NCBI RefSeq assembly: GCF_000821085.1
Contig: NZ_CCXR01000001.1
Span: 2,067,001 to 2,131,000 of the forward strand
Reading direction: 5' to 3'
Source: Bacillus sp. B-jedd
GTDB lineage: Bacteria; Bacillota; Bacilli; Bacillales; Cytobacillaceae
Length of the DNA stretch: 64,000 nt
Shown: positions 42,773 to 50,924 of the stretch, piece after piece
Numbering within the stretch: the first letter of the stretch is position 1
Layout: each line of letters opens with the position of its first letter
The notes under the pieces: generated by a model
The model's database searches: none
The model's input: the letters and a program-made list of their open reading frames with translations, nothing else
What the model was told of the DNA's origin: nothing
Program-made: the position numbers and the translations under genes

Positions 42773-43744
42773 TTGAAACTTCCACAATTAAAAATAGGCC
42801 ATATGGTTTCTGAGTACCCAATCATCCAGGGTGGAATGGGAGTCGGCATTTCCTTAAGCGGGCTTGCTTCAGCAGTCGCAGCCGCAGGCGGCATCGGCAT
42901 TATTTCTGGGACAGGAATTACTATAGAAGAACTCCGATTTCATATTAGAAGGGCGAGGGAGCTTTCGAAAGGGAAGGGTTATATCGGGATCAATGTTTTG
43001 TTCGCGGTCAGCGATTTCGCAGAGAAAATGAAAGCAGCCCTTGAAGAAAAAGTCGATTTTATTATCTCAGGTGCCGGAATTTCCAGGGACATGTACAATT
43101 GGGGCAAAGAAGCCGGCATTCCAGTCCTCAGCATTGTCTCAACAGCCAAACTTGCTAAGCTGTCAGAAAGGCTTGGTGCGTCTGCCGTTGTTGTCGAAGG
43201 CTTTGAGGCTGGCGGCCATCTGGGAACGGACCGACCAATGTTCGATATTTTGCCCGAGGTAGTGGAAGCAGTTAAAATTCCAGTCATTGCTGCGGGAGGT
43301 ATTATGACGGGGGCGGATGTGGCCAAAGCAATCGCAATGGGAGCATCAGGAGTCCAAATGGGGACCAGATTTGTCGCAAGTGAAGAATGCGATGCTCCGC
43401 TGGCCTTTAAACAAAAGTACGTGGAAGCTAAAGAGGAAGACCTTGTACTTGTCAAAACCACTGTAGGCCTGCAAGGCAGGGCTATCCGCAATGCATTTAC
43501 CGAAATTATCAAGGATGATGGCAAATTTAAGGTAGCCAAATGCCTGAACTGCCTGAAGGTCTGTTCCTATCGTTTTTGCACAATGGATTCTCTTCTTCGC
43601 TCATTAAATGGCGACGTGGATATGGGTCTTGTGTTTGCAGGCGCAAGGGTCACCGAAATAAAAGACATTCTTCCTGTCCGAGAAATCTTTTCCAATATCG
43701 CTGCGGAATTTCAGCTTGCAACTGGTATGGCAGCAACATCATAA
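42773..43744 (+). CDS. nitronate monooxygenase-like FMN oxidoreductase
   Basis: 323 aa FMN TIM barrel of the NMO/YrpB family. IIQGGMGVGISLSGLASAVA starts at residue 17, HLGTDRPMF-type glycine loop GFEAGGHLG near residue 143, VIAAGGIMTGADVAKAIAMGA near residue 166 and MGTRFVASEE. A Cys cluster CLNCLKVC...C occurs near residue 250, as in related Bacillus YrpB proteins. It may oxidise nitronates or act as an enoyl reductase relative. TTG start after GAGGAATTAG; no ATG available. Confidence 0.8.
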   Translation: MKLPQLKIGHMVSEYPIIQGGMGVGISLSGLASAVAAAGGIGIISGTGITIEELRFHIRRARELSKGKGYIGINVLFAVSDFAEKMKAALEEKVDFIISGAGISRDMYNWGKEAGIPVLSIVSTAKLAKLSERLGASAVVVEGFEAGGHLGTDRPMFDILPEVVEAVKIPVIAAGGIMTGADVAKAIAMGASGVQMGTRFVASEECDAPLAFKQKYVEAKEEDLVLVKTTVGLQGRAIRNAFTEIIKDDGKFKVAKCLNCLKVCSYRFCTMDSLLRSLNGDVDMGLVFAGARVTEIKDILPVREIFSNIAAEFQLATGMAATS

Positions 43745-43844
43745 TAGAAGCTTTACCGGTCCTGCGTCTTCATAAATCTGCCAACGGATTCATTCGCTGG
43801 TTGTGGCATACTAACCCGGAAAACAGCTGAAGGGAAGGATGCTT

Positions 43845-44516
43845 ATGTCAATGGAATGGTTTGACCGGGTCGCTTCGGAATTGCAAGAACATCTGGAGTC
43901 AATTTGCGAGAAATTTGACGAGGCGGGGCACATGACAATCGAGCGCAGCTCAAGGCACCCGCGGATTGAATTTTTTGTTGAGACAGATGATGAGCCGGAC
44001 CGCGATTATTTCTGTACGCTCTTTTTTGATCCGCACAATGAAGAGTTTTATGTTGAAAGCTATGACGCCGATCTCGGTCAGCCGGCCAGGACGATTTTGC
44101 CGGATATTGACCATATCATCGATGCGGTCCACGAAAGCTTCCATGAATATATGAATGACGAAGATATAGAATTCGAAGATGACGCTCTGGCTGACATCGA
44201 TGACATGCTGGTGGACGATGATGTAACCGTCATTGCGTATTCTGATGATGAAATATATGAAGAAATCGATGTTGAATGGGAAACTCCTGAAGTGACAGCC
44301 TTCCAAATGGCTGATGAAGTCGAAGTCACTTATCAATTCGGTATCGTCCAGGGAACTGGCGACGGCGTCCTAAGAAGGGTAAACCGGATATGGACGGAGG
44401 ACGATGAGCTCGTCAAGGATGAAACCAATTTCATTTTTACAAAAGAAGAAGCAGGCACCATTATTGCAATGATCGCCAGCCATATGGATTCCATGCAAGG
44501 TTATGAAATGGATTAA
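43845..44516 (+). CDS. highly acidic hypothetical protein
   Basis: 223 aa, extremely rich in Asp/Glu, especially residues 100-150 (NDEDIEFEDDALADIDDMLVDDD, split at its repeats of E/D). No TM or signal. The first 90 residues look globular (HPRIEFFVET, FCTLFFDPHNEEFYVESYDA). Family not recognised. The ATG at 43845 has GGAAGG seven bases upstream. Two ATGs nearby (43839, 43851) are possible starts. It ends at a convergent small gene's terminator. Confidence 0.6.
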   Translation: MSMEWFDRVASELQEHLESICEKFDEAGHMTIERSSRHPRIEFFVETDDEPDRDYFCTLFFDPHNEEFYVESYDADLGQPARTILPDIDHIIDAVHESFHEYMNDEDIEFEDDALADIDDMLVDDDVTVIAYSDDEIYEEIDVEWETPEVTAFQMADEVEVTYQFGIVQGTGDGVLRRVNRIWTEDDELVKDETNFIFTKEEAGTIIAMIASHMDSMQGYEMD

Positions 44517-44534
44517 AATACAGGCAAAATAATA

Positions 44535-44572
44535 GACGGAGCCGTTGCAAGTCACACTTGCCGGCTCCGTCT
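44535..44572 (-). terminator. terminator of the BA3454-like gene
   Basis: GACGGAGCCG/CGGCTCCGTC outer stem with an inner TTGCAAG/CTTGC pairing. On the minus strand TATTATTTT follows. It may also act for the acidic-protein gene. Confidence 0.65.
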
Positions 44573-44607
44573 ATGGTTTATAAGATTCATCAAGGCTCAT
44601 TTTCATA

Positions 44608-44742
44608 TTATTCGGCCCATTGTTTTTTTACTTGTTCAAGCGCCTGCTGCATGATTTCCTCATCGCTGGCCTTGCGGTTTGTAATCACATTGGTCATATA
44701 ATTTTTCCCCTGATATTCCACTTTTACATTTACCTGTACCAT
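44608..44742 (-). CDS. BA3454-type small stress-response protein
   Basis: 44 aa: VQVNVKVEYQGKNYMTNVI, then DEEIMQQALEQVKKQW. The pattern matches the small BA3454 family of Bacillus stress proteins by length and sequence. RBS AAAGG with the ATG at 44742; a second ATG seven codons upstream is too close to the RBS. A sigma-B-like promoter lies about 60 bases upstream. Confidence 0.6.
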   Translation of the reverse strand: MVQVNVKVEYQGKNYMTNVITNRKASDEEIMQQALEQVKKQWAE

Positions 44743-44799
44743 TTGTACCATCCTTTCTCACTCCACTTACTTTTGTGGTATAACTTGTTGTACATTTTA

Positions 44800-44826
44800 T
44801 TTACCAACTAAGCTGTCGCGGTAAAC
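44800..44826 (-). promoter_or_regulatory. sigma-B-like promoter
   Basis: Minus strand: GTTTAC, 15-bp spacer, GGTAAA (consensus GTTTAA-N13-15-GGGTAA). It is correctly placed for the 44-aa stress protein gene. Confidence 0.4.
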
Positions 44827-44951
44827 ATACAACCTTTTCCAATCTATTCGCAAAATCAGCAAAAATGCCTACCTTTGAATAGGGAGTATACATAATTGGT
44901 CGTATTATTTGTAAAAAAGTTACAAAGTATCCGTAAAGTTTTTTAAAATGG

Positions 44952-45103
44952 CTCAGATAAAGGGGGAGTGTTGATTTTCAATGAAGTTGATTGTAACGGA
45001 AGAGACTTACTCCTCGAAAATGCTGGCGCTTTTCCTTCGTGCAAAGTCCATTCGATGAAGCCAGTTGTCCGGCGGGATGGAGCGGCACGTGGAGACCCCT
45101 CAT
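44952..45103 (-). repeat. truncated E2 element, inverted orientation
   Basis: Left flank GAGTGTTGATTTTCAATGAAGTTGATT and the block CCGGCGGGATGGAGCGGCACGTGGAGACCCC match the right half of E2 on the other strand. An unrelated 60-base segment interrupts it, and array B starts immediately after. Confidence 0.6.
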
Positions 45104-45390
45104 AGAAGTAATCTCTAAGCCCAAAGCGAGGGAAAAGAATTCTGTCGGTCACAGAGAAGGAGTCTCTAAGCCCAAGTCGGGGGAAAAGCATTCAATTGGT
45201 CACAGAGAAGGAGTCTCTAAGCCCTAGGCGGGTTTAAAAACCTTCAATCGGTCACAGAGAAGCGGTCTCTAAGCCCAAAGCCGGTACAAGGGCATTCAAT
45301 CGGTCACAGAGAAGCTTTCTCTAAGCCCTAAGCGGGGGGAAAAGCATTCAATCGGTCACAGAGAAGGAGTCTCTAAGCCCAATTCATGAA
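45103..45390. repeat. tandem array B, 51-52 bp unit, 6 copies
   Basis: TCTCTAAG starts at 45112, 45163, 45214, 45266, 45318 and 45370, a period of 51 or 52 bp. The unit contains GGTCACAGAGA...TCTCTAAGCCC, an imperfect dyad. ORFs through it are artefacts. It shares the GGTCAC/GCCC framework with array C. Confidence 0.85.
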
Positions 45391-45461
45391 TGTTTCACAT
45401 GAGGATGATTCAGCTAGATGCTTTCCCCGCCCGGCGCTGAGGCCCTGAGAAAAAAGAAAAA

Positions 45462-45492
45462 CCAAAAAAAGCCCCCATTTCTGGGAGCTTGT
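45462..45492 (-). terminator. terminator of the following minus-strand gene
   Basis: Minus strand: AGCTCCCAGAAATGGGGGCT then TTTTTTTGG, three bases beyond the stop of the small gene. Confidence 0.7.
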
Positions 45493-45494
45493 CC

Positions 45495-45725
45495 TTATGC
45501 CTCTACAAGGAGGTTTTCCTCGACAAACCTTTGTAGCTCTTCTTTGTTAATTGGCTGGGTTTTAAATACTGCTTCTGCCGTTTCGACAAGATGGAGCATA
45601 CCCCCATCCGCCTTAAGCGCGCGCAGGTCAGTTTCCCCGTTCAGGAGATCGACGGCCTTTCCTCTCACTTCCGGGTCTTCGGTGGCATGATAAAGAATAA
45701 ATGCAAGACAGGTTACCTTATCCAT
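45495..45725 (-). CDS. small hypothetical protein
   Basis: 76 aa from the ATG at 45725, which has an RBS GAGGGGGA eight bases upstream; an in-frame GTG at 45827 would add 34 helical residues without an RBS, but that extension also looks coding and includes a TTTTGCAAAA copy (T-F-A-K-N). Features: VTCLAFILYHATEDPEV near the start, GKAVDLLNGETDL, and a helical C-terminus. No TM. Family unknown. Confidence 0.6.
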   Translation of the reverse strand: MDKVTCLAFILYHATEDPEVRGKAVDLLNGETDLRALKADGGMLHLVETAEAVFKTQPINKEELQRFVEENLLVEA

Positions 45726-45942
45726 TTCATCTTCCCCCTCATTTAATTTCTCTTCCTCTATTAGTTTCGCCAATTCCCGGGATTTTCCTTCATTTTTTGC
45801 AAAAGTTTTCCCGGAAATTGTCGCCACTTCTCAAACTAAAGTCGTAGAAAAAATCAAGCTTCTTTCCGAGGAATCGCCTCACTTAAATCGATACGATAAG
45901 AGCAAGAGAATTAATAGCGATTACTGAAAGGGGAAGTTTACT

Positions 45943-46677
45943 ATGAAAAATGCCAAGACTGTTATGATTACCGGAGCATCACGGGGACTAGGTAAAGCAC
46001 TTGCATTGGCTTTCGCAAAACAAGGAACAAAAATTGCGATATGCGCGAGAAACGAAAAAGCGTTAGCGGAAGTTAAAAAGGAGGCACTTCAGGCAGGGGC
46101 CGCGGATGTCCTCGCCGTCCAGGCTGATGTTTCAGTTTCAAGAGACGTGGAAAGATTTGTTGCCCAAACAGAAGAGCGATTCGGACATATCGACGTGCTG
46201 ATCAATAATGCGTCCGTTCTAGGACCGAGTCCGATGCCTCTTTTGCTCGACTATCCTGAAGAGGATTTCGAGGAGGTGATCAGAATCAACACATTGAGCC
46301 TGTTCCTCGTTACCCGCCACGTCCTGCCAGTGATGCTGCAGCGGAACATCGGAGCTATTATCAATGTGACCTCGGAGGCTGGAAACACCGGATATGCAGG
46401 ATGGGGGGCATACGGGATTTCGAAATTCGCGGTTGAAGGCATGACGGAAACATGGGCAGATGAATTAAGCGATACAGGGATTACAGTCAATATGGTCGAC
46501 CCGGGTGAAATGGATACCGAGATGCACAAGCTAGCGGTACCGGATTGCGATTATGAACTTGCTGACCCGAATGACGTCGTGCCGGCTTTTCTCTACCTGG
46601 CATCTGAGGAAGCATTCGGGCTAACCGGGAAGCGGCTATCCGCTCAGGACTTTTTACAAGGAGAAAGAGGCGCATGA
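45943..46677 (+). CDS. SDR-family oxidoreductase (first gene of the QueA-like operon)
   Basis: 244 aa. Rossmann motif TGASRGLG (residues 10-17), NNAS (about 90), catalytic Ser in VTSEAG (about 146) and the Y-x-x-x-K motif YGISK (about 159-163), so it is an NAD(P)-dependent dehydrogenase/reductase. RBS AAAGGGGAAG. Its TGA overlaps the ATG of the QueA-like gene (ATGA), which means tight translational coupling and a likely shared pathway. Confidence 0.88.
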   Translation: MKNAKTVMITGASRGLGKALALAFAKQGTKIAICARNEKALAEVKKEALQAGAADVLAVQADVSVSRDVERFVAQTEERFGHIDVLINNASVLGPSPMPLLLDYPEEDFEEVIRINTLSLFLVTRHVLPVMLQRNIGAIINVTSEAGNTGYAGWGAYGISKFAVEGMTETWADELSDTGITVNMVDPGEMDTEMHKLAVPDCDYELADPNDVVPAFLYLASEEAFGLTGKRLSAQDFLQGERGA

Positions 46678-47690
46678 TTGCCGGAAGCATGACCTTCAAC
46701 TTGCCGCCATCCCTGAATGCCACAGCTCCCCCTGAACGGAGGGGGCTGCGCCGCGACCATGTGAGAATGATGGTTATGTCAAAAGAAACCGGTGAGACAA
46801 ACCATGATGTGTTTTTTCATCTGGACAAATATCTGGATAAAGGAGATGTCCTTGTCCTTAACAGTTCCCGGACCATTCCGGCCACGCTGAAAGGAAGAAT
46901 TGCTTCAACGGGTGAAGAACTCGAAATCCGGCTTGCCGGAAAAGTCGATAACAGCTGCTGGCAAGCACTCCTAATAGGCAAAGAAGTGAAGGGAGGAGAA
47001 GAGATTATATTCTCCAAAGATTTGAAAGCTGTTGTCGACAAGACCAATTCTTCTTCCCCTCTTTCAGTCATCCGCTTTTCCCAATCGGGAATAGATTTAA
47101 TGAATGCAATCTATTCCCTCGGGGAGCCTGTCAGGTATGAATATATCGATACACCGTGGAATCTGGACTATTACCAAACAGTGTTCGCATCCCATCCGGG
47201 TTCTGTCGAAATGCCGTCTGCGGGAAGGGCGTTTACATGGGAATTGTTGTTTAAATTAAAGAAAAAAGGCGTGAAAATAGCTTTTATCCAGCTTCATACC
47301 GGGCTGAGCTATTACCTTGACGACCGATGGGACCACCATCCTTCTAAAAACAAAGAGGAATATCATATTCCTCGAGAGAGCTGGTCAGAGATCATTCAAG
47401 CGAAATTGACGGGCAAAAAAGTCATCGCTGCCGGAACGACAGTCGTACGTGCGCTTGAAACGGCGATGATAACAAACGAACTGAGCGGATGGACCAATTT
47501 GTTCATCCACCCCGGCTTTCAACTTCAAATTGCGGACGGGATCTTAACCGGGCTCCACGAACCGGAAGCAAGCCATCTGGCCATGCTGTCCGCCTTTATA
47601 TCCCAGGAGAGATTGTGCGCCGCTTATCGGGAGGCCGTAGCCGAAAAATATCTTTGGCACGAATTTGGCGATATGAACCTGATTTTGTGA
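46674..47690 (+). CDS. QueA-like S-adenosylmethionine-dependent enzyme (divergent paralogue)
   Basis: 338 aa, full-length homologue of S-adenosylmethionine:tRNA ribosyltransferase-isomerase (QueA), which makes epoxyqueuosine in tRNA. Family blocks occur in order but are changed: NSSRTIPATLKGR (QueA NNTRVIPARL), PSAGRAFTWELL (QueA PTAGLHFTEELL), QLHTGLSYY (QueA TLHVGLGTF), AGTTVVRALE (QueA VGTTSVRSLE) and LTGLHEPEASHL. The core fold is intact, but the active-site signatures deviate, suggesting a different substrate. It overlaps the SDR gene and is followed ten bases later by a VOC gene. Confidence 0.75.
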   Translation: MIAGSMTFNLPPSLNATAPPERRGLRRDHVRMMVMSKETGETNHDVFFHLDKYLDKGDVLVLNSSRTIPATLKGRIASTGEELEIRLAGKVDNSCWQALLIGKEVKGGEEIIFSKDLKAVVDKTNSSSPLSVIRFSQSGIDLMNAIYSLGEPVRYEYIDTPWNLDYYQTVFASHPGSVEMPSAGRAFTWELLFKLKKKGVKIAFIQLHTGLSYYLDDRWDHHPSKNKEEYHIPRESWSEIIQAKLTGKKVIAAGTTVVRALETAMITNELSGWTNLFIHPGFQLQIADGILTGLHEPEASHLAMLSAFISQERLCAAYREAVAEKYLWHEFGDMNLIL

Positions 47691-47699
47691 GGTGGGACA

Positions 47700-48047
47700 A
47701 TGTTCAAATTTCATCACTATGCTATCGAATGTGCAAATATTGAAGAAGTGCTCAGCTTCTATCAAAACGTCATTGGGGTTCGGTTGGAAAACAAGGTTCA
47801 TTTTGAAGGGAAGATGGTTTGGTTTTTAACGCTTGGGGCCTTTCGATTGGAAATTGTCGAGGAAGAAGGGCCAGCCGGCAGCGGGCATCTTTGTTTCAGG
47901 GTTGAGGATTTGGACGCGGCCATGAGGAGAATGGAAGGTGCTTCACTGACGGTGCAGGAGGGGCCATACGAGCTTGAAAATGGCTGGAGAACAGTTTTTT
48001 TTAATGGTCCTGGCGGGGAAACGATTGAATTATTGGAACTGTCATAA
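47700..48047 (+). CDS. VOC/glyoxalase-family protein
   Basis: 115 aa, one VOC domain with two beta-alpha-beta-beta-beta modules: FKFHHYAIECANIEEVLSFYQNVIG starts it and PGGETIELLEL closes it with the metal-ligand-type Glu. It may isomerise, cleave or bind a small molecule. RBS GAGGTGGG; the gene starts ten bases after the QueA-like stop, so it is the third gene of that operon. Confidence 0.82.
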   Translation: MFKFHHYAIECANIEEVLSFYQNVIGVRLENKVHFEGKMVWFLTLGAFRLEIVEEEGPAGSGHLCFRVEDLDAAMRRMEGASLTVQEGPYELENGWRTVFFNGPGGETIELLELS

Positions 48048-48059
48048 TGGAGGAAATGC

Positions 48060-48087
48060 GGAGGGAGTTTTGGCCCTCCGTTTTTTT
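48060..48087 (+). terminator. terminator of the SDR/QueA-like/VOC operon
   Basis: GGAGGG/CCCTCC stem, 8-base loop, GTTTTTTT. Confidence 0.75.
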
Positions 48088-48304
48088 ACTGGACATGGTG
48101 AGGATGGCAAAAAAAAAAAACCAGGTTGGGCACAAACCAAGTTGAAACTTCTGAGATTGGGCTTTTTTCTATCTTTACAAAGAAGATGTACGTTTGTTAA
48201 AGTTGGATAATACAGATTTTTATGAACATTCAACAGTCAGGAGGAGCCCCGATGTGATATTGTCCCCGTCTTTTCGTTAAAAAAATTTAAAGCGAGGGAT
48301 GATC

Positions 48305-49549
48305 ATGTTTTTGCCGAATGGACGCGCTGCGTCTTTCCGGTTTCTTTGGGGCGGCCAGATTGCCGCGAATCTTGGTGACGTCATATACATTGTCAGTGTC
48401 ATCAAGCTTGCCTTTTCTTTAACAGGTTCGGTCACCTTTATGACTTTTGTGCCGTTTACCATTACTTTTGCAGGGTTAATTAGCGGCTTTGCAGCTCCAC
48501 TCATTATTAATAAATATAACCTTAAATCTATTCTGTTTTATTCGCAATTAAGCAAGACCGTCTTACTGCTCCTGCTGACAATTGGCTCCATTTACGAATG
48601 GACTGTGCTGTTGCCAGTCGTTTTCCTGTTAATCGCGATGATTTCGCTCCTTGATGGGTTTGCTTCACCGGCCAGGAATGCGCTCATTCCATTCCTTGTG
48701 CCAGACGAAAAGCTTGTCAGGACAAACAGTCTTGTTTCGATTTCAGATCAGATTACGCAGCTTATTGCTTGGCCAATCGGCAGCATCCTGCTCGTGGCCT
48801 GGGGAGAAACGGCCATTTTATGGCTGACATTTTTGCTATATATTGTCTCGACCTTATGTATGGGCTTGATTCAGAGGGTGCCGGGCAAAAGCACGGACGA
48901 ATATCAGCCGCCAATTGAAGCGATCAAGGAAGGCTGGAAAGTAATTTGGCAATCGCCGCAACTTCGGACGATTTCGTTTATGAATGTCCTTGAATCACTA
49001 GGAAACGGTGTTTGGGTGGCGGCAATCCTGCTCATTTATGTAAATGAAGTTCTGAATAAAGGGGAGCAATGGTGGGGATTTATTAATGGCGCGTTTTTCG
49101 CGGGCATGTTCCTTGGCGGCCTGGTGATTTACAGGTTTTCCAATAAGCTTGAAGCCCACCTTGGCCGTTCGATTTCATGGGCCGCTGGCATCATTATGTG
49201 CCTGACATTTTGGTTTGGGATGACGAGCAGCCCGCTGGCCGCCCTGGTGATTTGCCTGCTTTTCGGTTTTCCGCAGATGGCCAGGGATGTCGCTGAAACA
49301 ACTGTCTTTCAGCGGAGCGCCGAGACGAGCCTGCTTGCGAAGGTTTATTCCGCCCGGGGAACGCTGATTTATGCTTCATTTGGCATCTCGTCCATCATGA
49401 TGGGCTGGGTTGCGGAGCATTTCGGCGTACGAAGCTCGTATATGCTTTCGACTGGCCTGTTTTTAGTGTCCTTCATCGTTTCTATTAAAAATAAGGCCTA
49501 TTTGGAAGGCGGAATCGGCAAGTTCGTCACAAGAGAAAGAGAGGGGTAA
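48305..49549 (+). CDS. MFS transporter
   Basis: About 414 aa with twelve TM helices and an MFS_3-type (enterobactin-exporter-like) signature: FLWGGQIAANLGD at the start and DGFASPARNALIPFLVP after helix 4. It probably exports a drug or small metabolite. The ATG at 48305 follows GCGAGGGATGATC; an ATG two codons upstream is too close to the RBS. Stop is adjacent to the next ATG, so it is likely co-transcribed with the DUF2164 gene. Confidence 0.85.
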   Translation: MFLPNGRAASFRFLWGGQIAANLGDVIYIVSVIKLAFSLTGSVTFMTFVPFTITFAGLISGFAAPLIINKYNLKSILFYSQLSKTVLLLLLTIGSIYEWTVLLPVVFLLIAMISLLDGFASPARNALIPFLVPDEKLVRTNSLVSISDQITQLIAWPIGSILLVAWGETAILWLTFLLYIVSTLCMGLIQRVPGKSTDEYQPPIEAIKEGWKVIWQSPQLRTISFMNVLESLGNGVWVAAILLIYVNEVLNKGEQWWGFINGAFFAGMFLGGLVIYRFSNKLEAHLGRSISWAAGIIMCLTFWFGMTSSPLAALVICLLFGFPQMARDVAETTVFQRSAETSLLAKVYSARGTLIYASFGISSIMMGWVAEHFGVRSSYMLSTGLFLVSFIVSIKNKAYLEGGIGKFVTREREG

Positions 49550-49550
49550 T

Positions 49551-49793
49551 ATGTTCATCCAGTTTTCAAAACAACAAAAGGATCAGTTGGTAGGGGAGAT
49601 CCAGAAGTATTTTTTGAAAGAAAGAAATGAAGAGCTTGGCAATTTAGAAGCGGAAAATATTCTCGAGTTTTTCAAAAGCGAGTTGGGACCGTATTATTTT
49701 AACGAGGGCGTCAAGCAATCAAGGAAAGTTGCCGAGGAAAAAATGGCGCAGCTGGAAGAAGAAATGTATTCGCTTGAACGGCCGTTGAAATAG
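49551..49793 (+). CDS. DUF2164 protein
   Basis: 80 aa. The motif FLKERNEELGNLEAENILEFF (shown by key blocks KERNEELG, LEAENILEFF) and ELGPYYFNEGVKQSRKV match the DUF2164 family. Cytoplasmic, helical. Function unknown. Starts one base after the MFS stop and ends nine bases before the next gene, so an operon. Confidence 0.8.
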   Translation: MFIQFSKQQKDQLVGEIQKYFLKERNEELGNLEAENILEFFKSELGPYYFNEGVKQSRKVAEEKMAQLEEEMYSLERPLK

Positions 49794-49802
49794 AGGTGTA
49801 AA

Positions 49803-50786
49803 ATGAAACCAATTGTCCTGGGAATCGCTTCTACCTTTTTCTTTGCTTTTACATTTGTCTTAAATCGCTCGATGGAATTATCAGGCGGCCATTGGATTTG
49901 GAGTGCGTCGCTCCGCTATTATTTCATGGTGCCGCTCCTTATTCTCCTTGTTGCCGGCCGGAGAAATCTTAAGCCTCTATGGAGTGAGATGAAGAAGGAC
50001 CCGCCAGCTTGGCTTCTTTGGAGCACGGTGGGCTTCGGTTTGTTTTATGCACCGATTTGTTTCGCCGCCGCTTACTCGCCAGGATGGCTGATTGCCGGTA
50101 CCTGGCTTGTCACGATTCTTTCAGGATCATTGCTGGCACCGTTTTTTTATGAAATGCGAAATGGCGTCCGGGTGAGAGGGAAAATCCCTTTCAAGGGACT
50201 CGGGATGTCGGCTGTGATCATTGCTGGTGTTGCCATCATGCAGCTGGAGCATGCGAAAAGCATTGGCGGGAAGGAATTTCTTTTCGGCGTCGTTCCAGTC
50301 CTGATTGCGACCTTTGCTTATCCACTCGGTAACCGGAAAATGATGGACGTAGTTGGCGGAAGGCTGGATACGTTCCAGCGGGTGCTGGGTATGACAATCG
50401 CAAGCTTGCCGTTTTGGCTGGTGCTATCGCTATATGGAATGATGAAAGCAGATTTGCCATCTAAAAGCCAAATCATTCAATCCGCGGGTGTCGCTGTGAC
50501 TTCCGGTGTGATTGCAACCGTCCTTTTCTTTATGGCAACCGACCTGGTCAGGGGAGATATGGCGAAAATGGCTGCTGTGGAAGCAACCCAATCCGTCGAA
50601 ATCCTCTTTGCGCTTGCCGGTGAAGTATTGTTTTTGTCGGCGGCTTTACCGTCTACCCTGTCCTGGACGGGAATCTTCCTTGTCGTCATAGGCGTCGGGC
50701 TGCACAGCTTCTCTTCCGTTCTTTTACGGGCTGGAAGGGGAAAGGTGCTAGTCGATGCCCAAGCCGGTAAGGCAGCGAATGAATGA
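49803..50786 (+). CDS. EmrE-type multidrug efflux transporter (DMT superfamily)
   Basis: 327 aa with ten TM segments, in the Bacillus putative multidrug resistance efflux family (EmrE/PF13536-like). FFFAFTFVLNRSMELSGGHWIWSASLRYYFM marks the first two helices (quoted by its two parts), and VEATQSVEILFALAGEVLF lies near the C-terminus. Substrate unknown. ATG after GAGGTG. Ends with a strong terminator. Confidence 0.85.
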   Translation: MKPIVLGIASTFFFAFTFVLNRSMELSGGHWIWSASLRYYFMVPLLILLVAGRRNLKPLWSEMKKDPPAWLLWSTVGFGLFYAPICFAAAYSPGWLIAGTWLVTILSGSLLAPFFYEMRNGVRVRGKIPFKGLGMSAVIIAGVAIMQLEHAKSIGGKEFLFGVVPVLIATFAYPLGNRKMMDVVGGRLDTFQRVLGMTIASLPFWLVLSLYGMMKADLPSKSQIIQSAGVAVTSGVIATVLFFMATDLVRGDMAKMAAVEATQSVEILFALAGEVLFLSAALPSTLSWTGIFLVVIGVGLHSFSSVLLRAGRGKVLVDAQAGKAANE

Positions 50787-50830
50787 TTTTTTCCTTTGTA
50801 AATGAAATGTTATGTACACAATAAAGTCGG

Positions 50831-50857
50831 GCCCTCTCTTACCGAGAGGGCTTTCTT
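50831..50857 (+). terminator. terminator after efflux transporter
   Basis: GCCCTCTC/GAGAGGGC perfect stem with a 5-base loop, then TTTCTTC. Confidence 0.75.
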
Positions 50858-50924
50858 CTAGCCAATCAGGTAAAATTATTAAGTAAAGATAAATATAAAT
50901 GACATGTTTGAAAGGGAGAGGGAA

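Noticed and set aside
45039..45227. ORF of 62 aa in array B
   Set aside because: It reads tandem DNA repeats and the E2 fragment; no RBS or conserved start.
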